A stretch of DNA of 64,000 bases, taken from Roseivirga sp. (GTDB lineage Bacteria > Bacteroidota > Bacteroidia > Cytophagales > Cyclobacteriaceae). Position numbers and translations under genes: made by a program. This document shows, piece after piece, positions 52,465 to 61,589 of this stretch. The stretch's first letter is position 1. Every line of letters starts with the position of its first letter. The stretch is from positions 106,127-170,126 of the forward strand of contig JAAWWF010000031.1 of assembly GCA_021404565.1 (NCBI GenBank), read 5' to 3'. The notes beneath the pieces are model-generated. The model saw only the letters and a list, made by a program, of their open reading frames with translations, did not search any database and was not told the DNA's origin.

Positions 52465-53316
52465 ATGAAAAAAATAATTCTGGTTTTAACCTTTACTTCG
52501 GTACTGAATGTTTTGTACGGGCAGGACGACTTACTCCAACTACTGGAAGAGGAAACTGTAGAAGAGACTTTTGAAACACCGGCTTTTAAGGCCATGAAGA
52601 TTGGCAATTTGCAATCGACCAAGGTGGCAATGAAAGGAGAACTTTATATGTACGTTTCACACAGGTTCGGTACGCTGAAAAATGCTGATTCTACATTTTT
52701 TGGATTAGACAATGCCAATACCAAGATACAAATGGTCTATGGCCTTATGAATGGTCTGCAAATTGGAATGAGCAGAGAGTCTTTGAGAAGAACTTTCGCT
52801 GGTTCCGTAAAGTTCAGTCTTAAAAGACGGGGAAAGGCCTTTCCTGTAAACCTCACAGCCTACAGCACAGTTAATCTGAATACAGAGCTTTCCAAAGAGA
52901 GATACCCCGGCCTTCGCTATTCTGATCGTCTCAGTTATACCACCCAGTTGCTGATTTCGAGGAAGTTGAACCATGATCTGACTTTACAGGTTGCCCCGAC
53001 TTTTGTGAGACAAAACCTTGTCTTCGAATCCTTTCAGGATCATGAACAATTCGCATTGGGGTTTGGAGGAAGACAAAAACTAAATCAGCGTATATCTCTT
53101 AACCTCGACTATGTTTATAATTTCAGCAGAGCAGATCGTTCAATTTATCATAATCCACTAACGATTGGCCTTAACATTGAAACAGGAGGTCATGTGTTCC
53201 AGTTACTCTTTTCCAATGCGCAGTCTACCAACGAACCGGGGTTTATTAGCAATGCGGAAGGAGATTGGGGGGAAGGAGATATATTCTTCGGCTTCAACAT
53301 TGTCAGGGTATTTTAG
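52465..53316 (+). CDS. DUF5777-type beta-barrel protein
   Basis: 283 residues from ATG 52465, Sec signal peptide (about 1-18, ending VLYGQ). The mature part has alternating beta-strand patterns (GELYMYVSHRFGTLKN, YGLMNGLQIGMSRES, FGGRQKLNQRISLNLDYVY) ending in NIVRVF, consistent with an outer membrane barrel. I recognise it as the DUF5777 family, usually found with cytochrome-like and YceI-like genes. Last gene of the four-gene operon. Confidence 0.8.
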   Translation: MKKIILVLTFTSVLNVLYGQDDLLQLLEEETVEETFETPAFKAMKIGNLQSTKVAMKGELYMYVSHRFGTLKNADSTFFGLDNANTKIQMVYGLMNGLQIGMSRESLRRTFAGSVKFSLKRRGKAFPVNLTAYSTVNLNTELSKERYPGLRYSDRLSYTTQLLISRKLNHDLTLQVAPTFVRQNLVFESFQDHEQFALGFGGRQKLNQRISLNLDYVYNFSRADRSIYHNPLTIGLNIETGGHVFQLLFSNAQSTNEPGFISNAEGDWGEGDIFFGFNIVRVF

Positions 53317-53334
53317 CAAAGCTACTTCCCTGTG

Positions 53335-53664
53335 TTATTTTCCGTTTTTCTCTTTAGGGTATCTCGTGGCCAGGTAATCAGCCCCGAACCAGATGATAAC
53401 AAAGACCGTCCATAGTCTCCAGTTGGTCACAGCGTAAAAGTACATGAGAGCCGTGATAACGATACATAGAAGGTTGATCAAAAGTCTGTTCATTAATTTC
53501 TGTTTTGGGAGGAGGTTTTTTATCTGAAGACTATCAACAGCGAGCCAGGTAATAATGAAAATTATCCATGCCAGAAGAGAATTAACAGAGTAGAAAAACA
53601 TGGCGAGCCCTAAAGCTCCGAAAATCCAATTATATAATATTCTCTTTTTCATGCCCGTGTTCAT
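53335..53664 (-). CDS. Small membrane protein
   Basis: 109 residues, four predicted membrane helices in two similar halves: each has a hydrophobic pair and a W-x6-W...D motif (AWIIFIITWLAVDSLQIK and LWTVFVIIWFGADYLATR), suggesting an internal duplication. Inner membrane, function unknown. Convergent with the DUF5777 gene. Confidence 0.7.
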   Translation of the reverse strand: MNTGMKKRILYNWIFGALGLAMFFYSVNSLLAWIIFIITWLAVDSLQIKNLLPKQKLMNRLLINLLCIVITALMYFYAVTNWRLWTVFVIIWFGADYLATRYPKEKNGK

Positions 53665-53821
53665 TGCACTGCCAACGCTTTAAGCTTGTTGAACCTGACC
53701 TTTATCGTTTGGATATTCTCATAGATTAAGACCCGGGGAATTGGGGGTATGCTTGGTTTATTTCCATTAGCCTGAGGCACTGCTTTTTTGGGCGGTTATA
53801 ATTGAAATATAACAGATAACA

Positions 53822-54703
53822 TCAATCGGCCGGAGGAGTCCAGCCTGGTGGCCTGATGAGAAAACTGAGTTTACTCCTCAAACCTTTTGCAGATTTCATT
53901 TGATGGTACAACCTGGTAAATCCATGAAAAAAGACCTTAATGGGGTTGATGCTGTTCAATGGCTGCGTAATACCGTAAACCACCTTTTCTTCTTCTTTGG
54001 CAAAAGTGCCCAGCATTCTGTCCCAGATAATAAATATGCCGGCATAGTTTTTATCCAGGTATTTTTCGTTCGACCCGTGATGTACCCGGTGGTGTGATGG
54101 TGTATTAAAAATGTATTCAATAGGCCCGGGCAGTTTACCAATTACTTCGGTGTGTAAAATGGCCTGGAAAGATTGCACAAAGAGCTCCACGAATAGTAAC
54201 ATCCATGGATTAAAACCCAGCATTACAATGGGTAACGAAAAGAAGATGGGGAACACTGCATCCAAAGGTCCAAACCTGTAAGCTACCGACATGTTAAAGT
54301 GTGGGGAACTGTGATGAACAGTGTGTGTGGCCCACCCGATACCTATTCTATGCATAATCCGGTGATCCCAATAATAGGCAAAGTCTGCCAGAAGAATACA
54401 TGCCGATACTGTTACGATATTCAAAGGCAGATGGGGCAGGCTTATGTTTTCATATACATAAAAGTAAAGCTGATAAATAAGCAATGCACCCAGGACAAAC
54501 TCTATCATTATGAAAGCAAAAACCGTCACTACGTTGGCCAACGAATCGCCCAGTATATTCCAGTTAAGCTTTTTAAGAACTGCATACCGAATCAGCTCAA
54601 GTATAAAAAAGGGTATGATCAGGTAGAAAACACTTCCATTGTTTATATAGTCAAAGAAGTATTGCAACTCTTCAAGTTCAAATGTCTCTGTTAGAAATTC
54701 CAT
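53822..54703 (-). CDS. Sterol desaturase/fatty acid hydroxylase-family membrane protein
   Basis: 293 residues with about five membrane helices. The di-iron His boxes are present: WDHRIMHR, HTVHHSS and HHRVHHGSN. The family hydroxylates or desaturates lipids such as sterols, carotenoids, sphingoid bases or alkylglycerols, with O2. It follows the exported unknown protein (54723-55214) by 19 bp, both under an FNR-like box, so an oxygen-dependent lipid modification under Crp/Fnr control is plausible. Confidence 0.9.
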   Translation of the reverse strand: MEFLTETFELEELQYFFDYINNGSVFYLIIPFFILELIRYAVLKKLNWNILGDSLANVVTVFAFIMIEFVLGALLIYQLYFYVYENISLPHLPLNIVTVSACILLADFAYYWDHRIMHRIGIGWATHTVHHSSPHFNMSVAYRFGPLDAVFPIFFSLPIVMLGFNPWMLLFVELFVQSFQAILHTEVIGKLPGPIEYIFNTPSHHRVHHGSNEKYLDKNYAGIFIIWDRMLGTFAKEEEKVVYGITQPLNSINPIKVFFHGFTRLYHQMKSAKGLRSKLSFLIRPPGWTPPAD

Positions 54704-54722
54704 AACATGTTTTATTCAGGGG

Positions 54723-55214
54723 TTAGTACAATCTTTTCCACGTTTCCTTCCCACTGTACTCGTAGTAAGTGTAATTGAGGCTGATGTCTCCAGCTTCGTT
54801 CATGACGAGATAACTCTCCACATCATATTTGTTGCCTTCGTATTCAATCTTGTAATTGGATTTAGCGGTGTATTCGTCAAGCTCAATTTGAGACATTACG
54901 AGCGTGCTGTCAGGGTATCGATTACCCAAGGCATCAATCAGTTCTATCGAGTAACACTTCAGGCTATTACCCTCCTTCTTAATTTGATAGACCGCTTTTT
55001 CCTGCAAGCCCTCAAATGTTACCTCATACTTGCTCAACCAAATAGTCTGAATGGTATCCTGCTCGATTGTAGGAGGTTCAACCGAAAGTTCTTCAGACTG
55101 CGTATTGACAGCTGGTTTCGGATCTGATGGGCTGTAGAAAGCCAGGGCATGTGGAATACCCGCTGTTATCGCTATGATCAGTAACGACCTGATCAAAAGT
55201 GTGGAGTTTTTCAT
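54723..55214 (-). CDS. Exported protein of unknown function
   Basis: 163 residues from ATG 55214, signal peptide about 1-26 (LLIIAITAGIPHALAF). The mature part has a Pro/Glu-rich linker, then a small beta domain (TIWLSKYEVTFEGLQEKAVYQI, NYKIEYEGNKYDVESYLVM). No family recognised. First gene of a two-gene unit with the sterol-desaturase-like gene, 49 bp downstream of an FNR-like box. Confidence 0.65.
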   Translation of the reverse strand: MKNSTLLIRSLLIIAITAGIPHALAFYSPSDPKPAVNTQSEELSVEPPTIEQDTIQTIWLSKYEVTFEGLQEKAVYQIKKEGNSLKCYSIELIDALGNRYPDSTLVMSQIELDEYTAKSNYKIEYEGNKYDVESYLVMNEAGDISLNYTYYEYSGKETWKRLY

Positions 55215-55262
55215 GGATGACTCTTTTATGTACAAAGTTGCCTCAATGGAAATTAGCTATTT

Positions 55263-55276
55263 TTGATCTGGATCAA
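55263..55276. promoter_or_regulatory. Perfect FNR-consensus box in a divergent promoter
   Basis: TTGAT-CTGG-ATCAA, exact match to the FNR consensus, inside a larger 9+2+9 inverted repeat (55260-55279). Its centre lies 33 bp from CAACTTTG (minus strand, 55240-55233) and about 31 bp from a weak -7-like TTTTTTTG (55297-55304) on the plus strand, matching the geometry of the box at 50494. ATGs of the divergent genes are 48 and 59 bp away. Confidence 0.7.
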
Positions 55277-55335
55277 AAAGGGAGAAAGCCTGCGACTTTT
55301 TTTGATTCAGTAACAGGTTCAGGCAAAGCAATTGT

Positions 55336-56583
55336 ATGAAAAACACTTGGATTTTCTTGCTGGTCATTCTGTTTGGTTGTGGAACAAGCCATAATCAGGA
55401 AAAACCAAAAAAAGCGATTTTCATAATTTTAGACGGAATTCCTGCCGATGTTTTGGAAAAAGTATCAACTCCCTTTCTGGATGAAATAGCAGCAGTTGGA
55501 GGATATACCCGGGCTTATCAGGGCGGGAAGAAGGATACTTATAACGAAACTCCCACCATTTCGGCACCCGGCTATATGAACCTGATCACCGGCACCTGGG
55601 CCAACAAACACAATGTGGTGAATAACTATAATCAGTCACCCAATTACCACTATTACAATATCTTCAGGATAGCAAAAGAGGTGAAACCTGAGCTGCATAC
55701 GGCCCTTTTTTCTTCCTGGCTCGATAACAGAACTGTGTTGGTTGGAGAAGGCTCTGCTGATGGTGGTGGCAAGCTCATAGATTATGCCTTTGATGGACTG
55801 GAAAAAGACCTGGAGACCTATCCCAAAACAGCTGACAGATTTGAAAAAATCGATAACCGGGTTGCCAAAGAAACGGCAGATTATATCACAGCCAAAGCGC
55901 CTGATCTTTCCTGGGTATACCTGGAATACACGGATGACGTGGCTCATGCCAAAGGAGACAGTGAAGCCTTTTATGAGACTGTAAGGTTGGCCGATCGTCA
56001 GGTAGGTCAAATCTGGCATGCCATCAAAGAACGTCAAAAACAAGGTGAGGAATGGATGCTTGTGGTGACCACTGACCATGGCAGAGATGCTGAAACGGGC
56101 ATGTCCCATGGCGGGCAAAGTGAACGCGAAAGAACTACCTGGATCACCACCAATCACACAGCGTTAAACAGCAGATTTACCGAGGGCGAACCCGCTGTGG
56201 TAGATATTCTCCCTTCGGTTTTAGGATTTATAGGGGTTGATATTCCTTCAGAAATCTCAAGAGAGTTGGATGGAGTGTCTTTTGTCGGAGAGGTACATGC
56301 CGCTGACCTCAGGGCCTCGGTTTCTGGTACTGATCTTGTACTCTTATGGAAGCCCATTGGTGATTCTGGGAAGGCTAAAATCTATGTGAGCTTTACTAAC
56401 GAGTATAAGGTAGGAGGGGATGATCGCTACGAAAAACTGGTAGCGGGTATTGAATTGAAGACGGGAGAGGTCACGTTGCGACTTTCGAAAAGACAGCAAA
56501 CAGAATGGCGGAAAATGAAATTCCTGAAGGTGGTATTGGAGACTCCAACAAACAAGCTGAATTATTGGGTGACAGATCAATAA
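55336..56583 (+). CDS. Alkaline phosphatase superfamily phosphodiesterase/nucleotide pyrophosphatase-like lipoprotein
   Basis: 415 residues with a short lipobox signal (LVILFGC, Cys15). Motifs: AIFIILDGIPADVLE, the nucleophile stretch TPTISAPGYMNLITGTWANK, YLEYTDDVAHAKGD, VVTTDHGRDAETGMSHGG. This is closest to ectonucleotide pyrophosphatase/phosphodiesterase-like enzymes. About 100 residues at the C terminus form an extra beta-rich part. Under the FNR-like box at 55263; a second member of the superfamily is encoded at 40759. Confidence 0.88.
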   Translation: MKNTWIFLLVILFGCGTSHNQEKPKKAIFIILDGIPADVLEKVSTPFLDEIAAVGGYTRAYQGGKKDTYNETPTISAPGYMNLITGTWANKHNVVNNYNQSPNYHYYNIFRIAKEVKPELHTALFSSWLDNRTVLVGEGSADGGGKLIDYAFDGLEKDLETYPKTADRFEKIDNRVAKETADYITAKAPDLSWVYLEYTDDVAHAKGDSEAFYETVRLADRQVGQIWHAIKERQKQGEEWMLVVTTDHGRDAETGMSHGGQSERERTTWITTNHTALNSRFTEGEPAVVDILPSVLGFIGVDIPSEISRELDGVSFVGEVHAADLRASVSGTDLVLLWKPIGDSGKAKIYVSFTNEYKVGGDDRYEKLVAGIELKTGEVTLRLSKRQQTEWRKMKFLKVVLETPTNKLNYWVTDQ

Positions 56584-56640
56584 AAAGACTCAGAACTTAA
56601 TGTATCAGATTGGAGAATTGTGGTGAAACCAATCACATGG

Positions 56641-57585
56641 CTAGTTCGATTGCTTCCAGCGCAAATCGAAAATCCAGAAATCTGTCAGCGGTTTATTGCC
56701 ACTGTCCCAGCCTCCATACATGATAAGCTGTGCTGAGATTTTATCGTAGAAAATGGTGGGTTTACCTGCTCTGTTTGGCCCGTTGGGGGTAAATATGCGC
56801 CAGGTACCTTTTACCAACTGCCAGGTATCACCCAGATAGCCCTCACGATAGCCTCCAAAAAGCAAGGTGGATTGACTCGTTGGATCAAAAGCCATGGCAT
56901 GATGATCCCGACCCACGGGGCCTTCGGCTCTCATCTTACGCCAGGTTTTTGCTTTGTACTCCCAGGTGTCGGCCAAAACCGTCTTTTCACCATCCAGCCG
57001 GGAAAAACCTCCAAATAGGATGATGCTTCTTCTTTCAGGGTTATAACTCATGGCATGTTGTAGCCTGCCGGGAATTTCCGTTTCCAGCTGCTCCCATTTT
57101 CTTCCATTAAAAAGCCAGGTATCTGAAAGGCTGTTTCGATCTGCTCCAGAGCCTCCGAAGAGTACGGTCTTGCGCCTGCTTTGATCATATTCCAGCCGAT
57201 GCGACTGTCTGGCCGGAGGGCCCTCGGTTTTAATCTGTCGCCAGTCTTCCCCGTCAAAAGTCCAGGTGTCATTCAGTAAACTGTCTACGCCCCGGCCTCC
57301 AAATAGCACGATTTTTTTCCTTAAAGTATCATAAGTCATGGAGTGCCCACTACGAACAGGAGGAGCATTTTCCGTGATGAGTTGTCGCCAGCTGCCATTC
57401 CAGAGCCAGGTGTCATTCGTCCTTTTACCATTGACAAACCCACCAAAAAGCACAGCACCTCCTATATGATCTGCATAGATCATAACGGGTTGGTTTCTGG
57501 GACTGGGTTGGTCGGACTGTGCCTGTACGAGACCGCCAGAAGAAATCATTCCCAGGTATAATATGATAAGGGAAATGGGTTTCAC
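56641..57585 (-). CDS. Exported Kelch-repeat protein
   Basis: 314 residues if started at GTG 57585 (a TTG at 57600 is the alternative; no ATG gives the signal peptide ending VQAQ). Six Kelch units of the form YDTLRKKIVLFGGRGVDSLL / LNDTWTFDGEDWRQ give a beta-propeller. Such propellers bind proteins or sugars or may have enzyme activity; here no function can be assigned. Monocistronic, convergent with the phosphodiesterase gene. Confidence 0.8.
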   Translation of the reverse strand: MKPISLIILYLGMISSGGLVQAQSDQPSPRNQPVMIYADHIGGAVLFGGFVNGKRTNDTWLWNGSWRQLITENAPPVRSGHSMTYDTLRKKIVLFGGRGVDSLLNDTWTFDGEDWRQIKTEGPPARQSHRLEYDQSRRKTVLFGGSGADRNSLSDTWLFNGRKWEQLETEIPGRLQHAMSYNPERRSIILFGGFSRLDGEKTVLADTWEYKAKTWRKMRAEGPVGRDHHAMAFDPTSQSTLLFGGYREGYLGDTWQLVKGTWRIFTPNGPNRAGKPTIFYDKISAQLIMYGGWDSGNKPLTDFWIFDLRWKQSN

Positions 57586-57775
57586 GTCAGTAATAGTCAA
57601 CGGTAGTTAAGGTTAAGCGTTTAGTTTGACATTCGACTTAACATTTATCGGTCGGTTTATCATCTCAGTTACAAGCAATAATCTCACCAACTATGCCTCG
57701 TAAATTAAGACTTTAAAACCTTAAAGGTCCCAGAGAATAACGATCTTATGCTAATAAAATTTCGGAGGTTGAAGC

Positions 57776-58591
57776 TTAAAGAAGTTTAGCCAACAGTTCC
57801 TTCACTATCTTGGCAGCAACCATGGCCGTTACACCATTCAGGTCCCGGTCAGGGTTGTACTCTACCACATCGCAACCCACAATGTTCAGGTTCAGTTTTT
57901 GAATTATGGTGATCATTTCTCTGGTAGAAAAACCTCCCGGCTCATGATGTGAAACTCCTGGCGCAAAAGCCGGGTCAAGCGCATCCATATCAAAGGATAG
58001 ATAAACAGGTCCATCAATCTGAAGATCAAGATCTGAGGTCCAGTCCTTCATTTGGATCACATTCACACCAAAACGTTCCCCTTGCTCTTTCTGATGTTGG
58101 GTCATGGTGCGTATGCCTATCTGGGTGAGACTTTTTGCAAGACCATTTTCCATGATTCTGGCAAAGGGGGACGCATGTGAGTGCCGGTTGCCCGCTAACT
58201 CATCATATAGATCGCCATGAGCATCAAACTGAATGATGTTCAGGTCAGGATACCTTTTGGCCATTGCCTGCATAATGGGGAAGGCAATAGAGTGATCGCC
58301 CCCTAATGTAAAGGGGATAGCCCCGGCCTCCAATATCTGATCGACAGGTGTACTGATGTCCAGGTAATTTATGAAGGGTACGTTGCCGCACCAGAAAACG
58401 CCCGGATGCTCATTCAGGTCGATTAAATTCTCGGTAAAGTAATTGGCAGAATCAGAAGCAATAGCATCAATGATCAGTTGCGGTGCCTTGGCTGGCCCTC
58501 TTAAAAAAGAAGAGTTCTCATCCAGCGGAATGCCGATAATTCCAATTTCATTGGTTTGAAGGTCCTGATAAGGCTTTGTCCGGAGTCCCAT
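57776..58591 (-). CDS. Agmatinase/arginase-family enzyme
   Basis: 271 residues, ureohydrolase fold. Manganese ligands: His100 (LGGDHS), Asp123, His125 and Asp127 (QFDAHGDLYD) and the pair in SFDMDALDPAFAPG. The family hydrolyses guanidino groups (agmatine, arginine, formimidoylglutamate); the HHEPGG stretch fits agmatinase-like members. The start codon abuts the glnS stop directly, so the two are likely cotranscribed, although no functional link is evident. Confidence 0.88.
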   Translation of the reverse strand: MGLRTKPYQDLQTNEIGIIGIPLDENSSFLRGPAKAPQLIIDAIASDSANYFTENLIDLNEHPGVFWCGNVPFINYLDISTPVDQILEAGAIPFTLGGDHSIAFPIMQAMAKRYPDLNIIQFDAHGDLYDELAGNRHSHASPFARIMENGLAKSLTQIGIRTMTQHQKEQGERFGVNVIQMKDWTSDLDLQIDGPVYLSFDMDALDPAFAPGVSHHEPGGFSTREMITIIQKLNLNIVGCDVVEYNPDRDLNGVTAMVAAKIVKELLAKLL

Positions 58592-60265
58592 CTATTTCTT
58601 CTTTGCCCAATTATCGCGGAGTGTTACTGTACGATTGAATACCAAATGGTCATCCGTAGAATCCTTATCCACGATAAAATAGCCCTGGCGCTCAAACTGA
58701 AACTGATCTCCCGGTTTTGCTGATTTTAATGAAGGCTCCAGGAGGGCATTGGGAATTACCGTCAGAGAGCCCGGATTCAGGTGATTCGTAAACTCATCAT
58801 CGATTGCGGTCATGTTCTCTGTCAGGAATAGTCTGTCGTACATGCGAATCTCGGCAGATACGGCATGTTCGGCTGAAACCCAGCCAAGGGTTCCTTTTAC
58901 CTTTTTCCCACTCGTATCCTGTCCGCTGCGCGTCTCAGGATCGTACTCGCACTGAAGTTCTGTGATGTTTCCAGTCTCATCTTTGGTATAACCCGTACAC
59001 TTGATGATGTAACCATACTTTAAGCGCACCTCTCTGTCAGGTCCTAATCGGTACCATTTTTTTGGAGAGGGTGGATTTTCCAGAAAATCGCTCTGCTCAA
59101 TGTAAATCTCTCTGGTCAGTGGGATTTCGCGCGTGCCGGCTGTTTCATCGCCAGGATTGTTAACCGCTTGCATCATCTCTGTTTTGCCCTCAGGCCAGTT
59201 GGTAATTACCACCTTGAGAGGGTCCTGAACACCAAAAACACGGTTAGCCTTTTTGTTCAGGTCTTCCCGGATGCTGTACTCCAGCAAGGCAATATCTGTA
59301 ATGCCATCTCTACGAGCGATGCCCACCTTATGCACAAAGTTTTTAATAGAATCAGGAGTGTAGCCCCTTCTTCTGTAGCCAGAGATAGTAGGCATGCGCG
59401 GATCATCCCAACCCGTAACATGGTTGTTTTCTACCAATTGCAGCAGCTTGCGCTTGCTCACAAGGGTATAGCTGGGATTCAATCTGGCAAATTCTGTTTG
59501 CTCTGAAGGAAAGATTTCAAGCTCCCTGATAAACCAGTCGTACAAAGCCTTATGGTCTCTGAACTCAAGGGTGCAAAGGCTGTAGGTCACTTCTTCTATT
59601 GAATCCGACTGACCATGTGCAAAGTCATAGTTGGGATAAATACTCCAGGTGTCACCGGTATTATGGTGATGTGCCTTTTTAATCCTGTAGATAATCGGGT
59701 CACGCATGTGCATGTTCGGGGAGTCCATGTCAATCTTCACGCGGAGTACCGAAGTACCCTCGTCAAACTCTCCGTTTTTCATGCGTTCAAATAAGTCCAG
59801 GTTTTCCTCAATCGATCGTTCACGGTAGGGGCTGGGAATACCGGGAATGGTGGGGTTGGTTTTACCGGCAGAGATTTCTTCCGCAGACTGATCGTCCACA
59901 TAAGCTTTACCCTTTTTAATCAGCTTTACAGCATAGCCATAAAGCGTTTCAAAGTAATTGGAGGTAAATCGAGCTTCCTCATTCCACTCATAACCAAGCC
60001 ACTTAATGTCCTCTTTAATGGCATTGACATACTCTTCACTCTCTTTTTCAGGGTTGGTATCGTCAAAGCGCAGATTACACTTACCGTTGTACTTTTCAGC
60101 AAGCCCAAAGTTGAGCACCAACGACTTGGCATGACCAATGTGCAGGTAACCATTCGGCTCAGGAGGAAAACGGGTCTGGACAAAGGAGTTCTTACCTGAT
60201 TTCAGATCATCCTCTATCATTTGCTCAATAAAGTTGAGCGACTCTTTGGTCTCGTTTTCACTCAT
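58592..60265 (-). CDS. glnS: Glutaminyl-tRNA synthetase
   Basis: 557 residues, class I synthetase. HIGH motif in PEPNGYLHIGHAKS (about 34-47) and a KMSKS equivalent in LVSKRKL (about 270); anticodon-binding beta-barrel domains follow from about 340. It charges tRNA-Gln directly, so the organism need not use the GatCAB route for Gln. The GlnS-specific stretch DNTNPEKE is given here as RFDDTNPEKE. Length is normal. Confidence 0.96.
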   Translation of the reverse strand: MSENETKESLNFIEQMIEDDLKSGKNSFVQTRFPPEPNGYLHIGHAKSLVLNFGLAEKYNGKCNLRFDDTNPEKESEEYVNAIKEDIKWLGYEWNEEARFTSNYFETLYGYAVKLIKKGKAYVDDQSAEEISAGKTNPTIPGIPSPYRERSIEENLDLFERMKNGEFDEGTSVLRVKIDMDSPNMHMRDPIIYRIKKAHHHNTGDTWSIYPNYDFAHGQSDSIEEVTYSLCTLEFRDHKALYDWFIRELEIFPSEQTEFARLNPSYTLVSKRKLLQLVENNHVTGWDDPRMPTISGYRRRGYTPDSIKNFVHKVGIARRDGITDIALLEYSIREDLNKKANRVFGVQDPLKVVITNWPEGKTEMMQAVNNPGDETAGTREIPLTREIYIEQSDFLENPPSPKKWYRLGPDREVRLKYGYIIKCTGYTKDETGNITELQCEYDPETRSGQDTSGKKVKGTLGWVSAEHAVSAEIRMYDRLFLTENMTAIDDEFTNHLNPGSLTVIPNALLEPSLKSAKPGDQFQFERQGYFIVDKDSTDDHLVFNRTVTLRDNWAKKK

Positions 60266-60633
60266 GACATTCCCTGTTAATATTGAAAGCGCAATTTTAG
60301 CGAAAACCGTCCAAAACTGAATGTCAAAACGGTTTTTATTTGGAGTTAGTCAAAATTGCCCAGAGTGATTTATGTCTGGGAGGAACATATACCGTTCGAC
60401 TTACGGTGCTGACAGGGTATGGCATATACCTGGACCATTCTCAGTAGACCTGCAATCATCGATGCCAACTACCATTATCCCAGAACAGCCCTGATAACTA
60501 GTCACTAATAGACTGATAACCTGCGGCCAGGTCCGCCATTCCTCCCAGATGCTGCCACAGATGGTAGAAATATGCTGCATCCCGGCCACCACCTAGGCGT
60601 TTCACCTATGAGGGGAATTAGGTTTTTACCCGA
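60266..60633. other. Gene-free gap between glnS and the small protein gene
   Basis: About 370 bp. It must contain the glnS promoter. A minus-strand open frame (60401-60592) was judged spurious. No repeat or clear RNA structure was recognised; a short inverted stretch GGTAT/ATACC near 60417 is too small to interpret. Confidence 0.45.
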
Positions 60634-60663
60634 TTTGTCTAGTATAGGAATACTATACTTTTG
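60634..60663 (+). promoter_or_regulatory. Promoter with internal inverted repeat
   Basis: TTTG (60634-60637), 18 bp, TACTTTTG (60656-60663), both fitting the Bacteroidota promoter pattern. Between and touching the -7 element is TAGTAT-AGGA-ATACTA (60640-60655), a likely operator. The ATG of the 84-residue protein follows 20 bp downstream. Confidence 0.6.
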
Positions 60664-60682
60664 TGCCCGTAAACAATCAGGC

Positions 60683-60937
60683 ATGGCGAACGGACGGGTT
60701 CAAAATAAAAGTAGAGTAGTAGAGGTTAAAATTAAGCCTGCATTGGTTACAAAGCTGTCGGACGAACTCCTTTTCACCTTGGAGAATGTTGAGAAGCAGG
60801 CCAGGAATCTGAAGGAATTGAAATGGTTGCCCAGAAGCAGAAAGGAAACCCTTAATCTGATGCTGGAGGATACCCGTAAGATGAATGGACTGCTAAAAGA
60901 ATTGATGAGTACAATACGGCCGGAGGACGAGTTGTGA
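60683..60937 (+). CDS. Small helical protein
   Basis: 84 residues from ATG 60683; the frame is open upstream but the promoter at 60634-60663 excludes longer forms. Basic N terminus (ANGRVQNKSRVVEVKIK), then mostly helical (LSDELLFTLENVEKQARNL, ETLNLMLEDTRKMNGLLKEL). No family recognised. Followed by a terminator at 61040. It could be a small regulatory or nucleoid-type protein, but this is a guess. Confidence 0.65.
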   Translation: MANGRVQNKSRVVEVKIKPALVTKLSDELLFTLENVEKQARNLKELKWLPRSRKETLNLMLEDTRKMNGLLKELMSTIRPEDEL

Positions 60938-61039
60938 TCGAGTAGAGTGCAATCGAGCGTGTGGTTTGTGTGTGGCCGTTTGTATACAGTGAGTGCGGTT
61001 GGTTGAAGAGAAAGAAGTGAAGTTGGTTGAGTTATGTAG

Positions 61040-61077
61040 GAGGTTGTCTTGAAAAAGACAGCCTCTTTTCTTTTTTT
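61040..61077 (+). terminator. Rho-independent-type terminator
   Basis: GAGGTTGTCTT-GAAA-AAGACAGCCTC (11-bp stem with one T-G pair) followed by TTTTCTTTTTTT. About 100 bp after the stop of the 84-residue protein gene. Confidence 0.85.
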
Positions 61078-61153
61078 GAGCATTCCAGATTATTTTTAAT
61101 TACCGAATGAACGTTCGGAAACTTCCTGCGGTTCTTCTGTAAACTATCATACT

Positions 61154-61564
61154 ATGGAAAAGAAATATCCGCTACCACCCTTTACTGAAGAAACCGCAAA
61201 GCAGAAAATTCAGGCTGCTGAAGATGCCTGGAACAGCAAGAACCCTGAAAAGATTTCGATGGCCTATACTATTGACACCGAATGGAGAAACCGCTCGGAA
61301 TTTATCAATGGTCGGGAAGCCGTGCAGGCTTTTCTTACCGGCAAGTGGGAAAAGGAGCTGGACTATAAATTGAAAAAGTCGTATTGGGCTCATACTGGAA
61401 ACCGCATTGCCGTACGTTTTGAATACGAATATCACGATGAATCTGGCCAATGGTACCGGGCTTATGGCAATGAAAACTGGGAGTTCAATGAAAACGGGCT
61501 TATGGCCAAGCGCTTTGCCAGTATCAACGATCTGCCGATTGAAGAAGGGGATAGAAGACTTTGA
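61154..61564 (+). CDS. DUF1348/NTF2-like protein
   Basis: 136 residues, SnoaL/NTF2 fold. [48 protein letters not shown] and a C-terminal [12 protein letters not shown] part ([13 protein letters not shown]) agree with the DUF1348 family. Such small cone-shaped proteins bind or turn over small hydrophobic ligands; no substrate is known for this family. Cytoplasmic. Monocistronic. Confidence 0.88.
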   Translation: MEKKYPLPPFTEETAKQKIQAAEDAWNSKNPEKISMAYTIDTEWRNRSEFINGREAVQAFLTGKWEKELDYKLKKSYWAHTGNRIAVRFEYEYHDESGQWYRAYGNENWEFNENGLMAKRFASINDLPIEEGDRRL

Positions 61565-61589
61565 AACTCGGAAACAATAGTATTCCCAT

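Noticed and set aside
60401..60592. 63-residue minus-strand open frame and a tempting alternative frame with stops (possible gene remnant)
   Set aside because: No recognisable family, interrupted by stops in the frame that looks most protein-like, and no promoter.
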